Source: an uncultured Clostridia bacterium (lineage in GTDB: Bacteria > Bacillota_A > Clostridia > Oscillospirales > Oscillospiraceae). From it: a stretch of 7,161 bases of DNA. Position numbers and translations under genes: made by a program. The notes beneath the pieces are model-generated. The model was not told the origin of the DNA. It did no database searches and worked only from the letters and a program-made list of their open reading frames with translations. Positions 5,588 to 7,161 of the stretch are shown here, piece after piece; position 1 is the first letter of the stretch; each line of letters begins with the position of its first letter. The stretch is taken from assembly GCA_946410505.1 (NCBI GenBank), contig CAMKAP010000103.1:1-7161 (forward strand), written 5' to 3'.

Positions 5588-5616
5588 TTGACAATGGGTG
5601 TTAGACGTGTTAAACT
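5588..5616 (+). promoter_or_regulatory. Sigma-A promoter of the DUF2325-DUF3793-flavodoxin operon
   Basis: A perfect TTGACA (5588-5593) is followed after 17 bases by TAAACT (5611-5616). The predicted start is near 5623, about 42 nt before the first gene. A GTGTTA direct repeat (5598-5603 and 5607-5612) lies in the spacer and -10. Confidence 0.7.
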
Positions 5617-5641
5617 CCAATCACAGTTAGATTGCTTTAAC
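5609..5641 (+). promoter_or_regulatory. Dyad overlapping the -10 and start region, candidate operator
   Basis: Nested inverted repeats GTTAAA (5609-5614) with TTTAAC (5636-5641), and CAATC (5618-5622) with GATTG (5630-5634), enclose a 7-base centre. The dyad starts in the -10 element and spans the predicted transcription start, where a repressor would act. TTAGATT also occurs twice nearby as a direct repeat (from 5627 and 5642). The bound protein is unknown. Confidence 0.35.
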
Positions 5642-5664
5642 TTAGATTTGAGAGGAGTCTGACC

Positions 5665-5946
5665 ATGAGTGTCGTCATTGTCGGCGGAAATGAATGCATG
5701 GAACGCCGCTATATTGAGCTCTGCCGTCAGTACCGATGTGAGGCAAACGTATTCACAAAGCCCCGCGGCGGTCTGAAAGCCAAGCTCGGCAGCCCCGATC
5801 TGATGATTTTCTTTACCAACACCATGTCTCATAAAATGTTGAACGGTGCACTGTGTGAGATCCGCGGCAGTGATACGAAGGTGGAATACTGCCGCTCCGC
5901 TTCCCTTTCCGCGCTCCGCAGCGTGCTGGAAAAACACGCGGTATAA
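5665..5946 (+). CDS. DUF2325 family protein
   Basis: A small 93-residue cytoplasmic protein of the DUF2325 family, whose biochemical role is not established. It begins with a beta strand and glycine turn, VVIVGGNE (3-10), continues with ERRYIELCRQYRCEANVFTK (13-32, in part), then LGSPDLMIFFTNTMSHKML (41-59), where TNTxSHKM is a family signature, and closes with a CRSASLSALRSVLE helix (76-89). The layout suggests a Rossmann-like single domain. Cysteines 11, 20, 25, 64 and 76 are notable for its size. AGAGGAG at 5651-5657 lies 7 bases before the ATG. It is the first gene of a three-gene operon ending in flavodoxin and has a strong promoter and possible Fur box upstream, which suggests a role in iron limitation or redox balance. 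Confidence 0.88.
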   Translation: MSVVIVGGNECMERRYIELCRQYRCEANVFTKPRGGLKAKLGSPDLMIFFTNTMSHKMLNGALCEIRGSDTKVEYCRSASLSALRSVLEKHAV

Positions 5947-5992
5947 GTCTGCTGCGATCGGTTCATACTTCTTCACAAGGAGGGATGCGGCT

Positions 5993-6547
5993 ATGTCTGA
6001 GGACGTATTTGTCGAGTGTTGTGCCCCTACACTGGCCGGGCTCAAAACCGGAAGCATGTTTTCTTTCCCTTATCCCAACCGTACAGAGATGACGGCGGAT
6101 CTGCGCAGACTCAACGGAGTGTTTGAACCGAGAGGACTCTGCGTTCTTCCGCTCCGATACCGTGCGGGAAAAGCCTTGCTCTACGTTTTCCGGCCGAAGG
6201 AGCTCCGGCAGGATCTGAACAGGCGCGCCGCCCGGGAACTCTTGACAGAGGCCGGCTATCGTGATTGGAGCGTCGCGTGCTGCCTTTCGCGGCTGCGTGA
6301 GCGCCTGCAGAGTGAAGAAGGGTTTCCCCATGAAATTGGGCTCTTTCTCAGCTACCCGCCGGAGGATGTGCGCGGTTTCATAGAAAACAAGGCACAGAAC
6401 TGTAAGCTCACAGGCTACTGGAAGGTCTATGGAGACGAGAAAACCGCACGAAAGACCTTCGAAAAATATCGTAAATGTACAGAGGCTTATCAGCGCTCTC
6501 TGGACGCGGGTTTCACGCTGTCCCAGCTCGCAGTCTCTTTACAATAA
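5993..6547 (+). CDS. DUF3793 family protein
   Basis: A 184-residue cytoplasmic protein of the DUF3793 family, found mainly in Firmicutes and without assigned function. Recognisable blocks are CCAPTLAGLKTGSMF (9-23), GLCVLPLRYRAGKALLYVFRP (48-68, in part), FPHEIGLFLSYPPEDVRGFI (111-130, in part) and the very characteristic GYWKVYGD (141-148) followed by AxxxFxKYRKCTEAY (152-166). Conserved Cys9, Cys10 and Cys162 could bind metal or act in redox chemistry; that is inference. The start is the ATG at 5993 with AAGGAGGG (5977-5984) 8 bases upstream; an ATG at 5985 is out of frame and overlaps that site. It lies 46 bp after DUF2325 and 25 bp before flavodoxin, so it is co-transcribed with both. Confidence 0.9.
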   Translation: MSEDVFVECCAPTLAGLKTGSMFSFPYPNRTEMTADLRRLNGVFEPRGLCVLPLRYRAGKALLYVFRPKELRQDLNRRAARELLTEAGYRDWSVACCLSRLRERLQSEEGFPHEIGLFLSYPPEDVRGFIENKAQNCKLTGYWKVYGDEKTARKTFEKYRKCTEAYQRSLDAGFTLSQLAVSLQ

Positions 6548-6572
6548 TTTATGTCAGAAAGGAATCTGTATC

Positions 6573-6995
6573 ATGAACAAAGTGGCAGTTGTTTACTGGA
6601 GCGGCACCGGCAATACCGAGGCCATGGCAAAATTCGTTGTGAAAGGTGCCCAGAGTGCAGGCGCTTCCGCGCAGCTTTTCAGCGCCTCGGATTTTGACGC
6701 AGGCAAAGCCGCCGGATTTGACGCTTTCGCCTTCGGCTGCCCCGCCATGGGCAACGAAGAACTGGAGGACAGCGAATTTGCCCCCATGTTCGAAGCGGTT
6801 AAAGACTCCCTTGCAGGGAAGAAGGTCGCGCTCTTCGGCTCCTATGGATGGGGCGGCGGCGACTGGATGAACACCTGGGAAGAAGACTGCGCAGCCTCCG
6901 GTATCACACTCGCGGCAAACAGCGTGATCTGCAACGACGCCCCCGACGACGAGGCGGAAGCCGCCTGCAAAGCTCTCGGCGCCGCACTGGTCTGA
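6573..6995 (+). CDS. Flavodoxin, short-chain clostridial type
   Basis: A 140-residue FMN protein that carries low-potential electrons and can replace ferredoxin when iron is scarce. The phosphate-binding loop is WSGTGNTE (9-16). The second FMN loop is GCPAMGNEELEDSEF, where MGNEE matches the MGDE loop of clostridial flavodoxins, with Asn in place of Asp. The third is LFGSYGWGGGDWM, whose Trp stacks on the flavin. The length is the clostridial short-chain norm (about 138). The start is chosen at 6573 because MNKVAVVYWSG matches the family and AGAAAGGAA lies upstream; a longer frame runs back into DUF3793. It is the last gene of the operon and is followed by a strong terminator. A link to iron starvation is known for clostridial flavodoxins and fits the Fur-like site. 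Confidence 0.96.
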   Translation: MNKVAVVYWSGTGNTEAMAKFVVKGAQSAGASAQLFSASDFDAGKAAGFDAFAFGCPAMGNEELEDSEFAPMFEAVKDSLAGKKVALFGSYGWGGGDWMNTWEEDCAASGITLAANSVICNDAPDDEAEAACKALGAALV

Positions 6996-7029
6996 ATCGC
7001 TATCTATCCTCTCTTTTCTCTCCCTGTTT

Positions 7030-7058
7030 CCCGGCTGCTTCGGCAGCCGGGTTTTTTT
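7030..7058 (+). terminator. Rho-independent terminator of the flavodoxin operon
   Basis: A perfect 9-bp GC-rich stem (CCCGGCTGC at 7030-7038 with GCAGCCGGG at 7043-7051) closes a TTCG loop, forming the extra-stable C(UUCG)G tetraloop, and is followed by seven T residues. It lies 34 bases after the flavodoxin stop codon. Confidence 0.95.
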
Positions 7059-7155
7059 ATCTATTAGTGCCAAGCACGGAGAGAAACAGCAGAATACTCT
7101 TTGTACTGTAGGGTTTACAATGATGTGTGACAGCAAGTAAAAAAAGATAGCGAAT

Positions 7156-7160
7156 AGGAG
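7156..7160 (+). promoter_or_regulatory. Possible ribosome binding site of a gene starting beyond the right edge
   Basis: AGGAG stands five bases from the window end after an A-rich stretch, a typical position just before a start codon. TTTACA (7114-7119) with a TAAAAA 18 bases on could be its promoter, but this is weak. No coding sequence is visible between 7059 and 7161. Confidence 0.35.
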
Positions 7161-7161
7161 T

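Overview
The window looks like chromosomal DNA from a spore-forming clostridial bacterium (Clostridia; perhaps Oscillospiraceae or Ruminococcaceae). This rests on family content: DUF4364, a conserved clostridial protein with possible sporulation links, NrdR, DUF421/YetF, and a DUF2325-DUF3793-flavodoxin cluster. Genes are compact, GC-rich and mostly have strong AGGAGG-type ribosome binding sites. No transposase, phage gene, CRISPR array, tRNA or rRNA was found. Family names come from recognising the proteins by eye, not from a database search.

Layout. Positions 1-1386 (minus strand) hold a DUF4364 winged-helix gene followed by asnA, the ammonia-dependent asparagine synthetase, whose C-terminus lies beyond the left edge. 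A divergent promoter region of about 118 bp leads to a conserved clostridial gene of unknown function (1505-2296, plus), which ends in a strong terminator. Next is a divergent glucosamine-6-phosphate deaminase-like gene (2389-3087, minus) that lacks a catalytic Asp. Head to head with it is a DUF421/YetF membrane protein gene (3124-3798, plus). That gene converges on nrdR (3818-4276, minus), which lies downstream of a D-2-hydroxyacid dehydrogenase gene (4311-5270, minus), probably in one operon.

A 394-bp intergenic region (5271-5664) is the most information-rich non-coding part. It contains a promoter for the dehydrogenase-nrdR operon overlaid by two NrdR-box-like sites 32 bp apart, a cluster of hairpins with a 12-bp direct repeat, a Fur-box-like site, and a strong rightward promoter with a dyad over its -10 and start region. 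The rightward promoter drives DUF2325, DUF3793 and a short-chain flavodoxin, closed by a textbook terminator with a UUCG loop. A ribosome binding site at the very right edge suggests another plus-strand gene starts just outside.

Biological reading. Two regulatory circuits may meet in the 5271-5664 region: deoxynucleotide sensing (NrdR controlling its own operon) and iron limitation (Fur controlling a flavodoxin operon with two uncharacterised partners). The DUF2325-DUF3793-flavodoxin operon is the best candidate for a little-described system. Both operator calls are pattern matches by eye and need testing.
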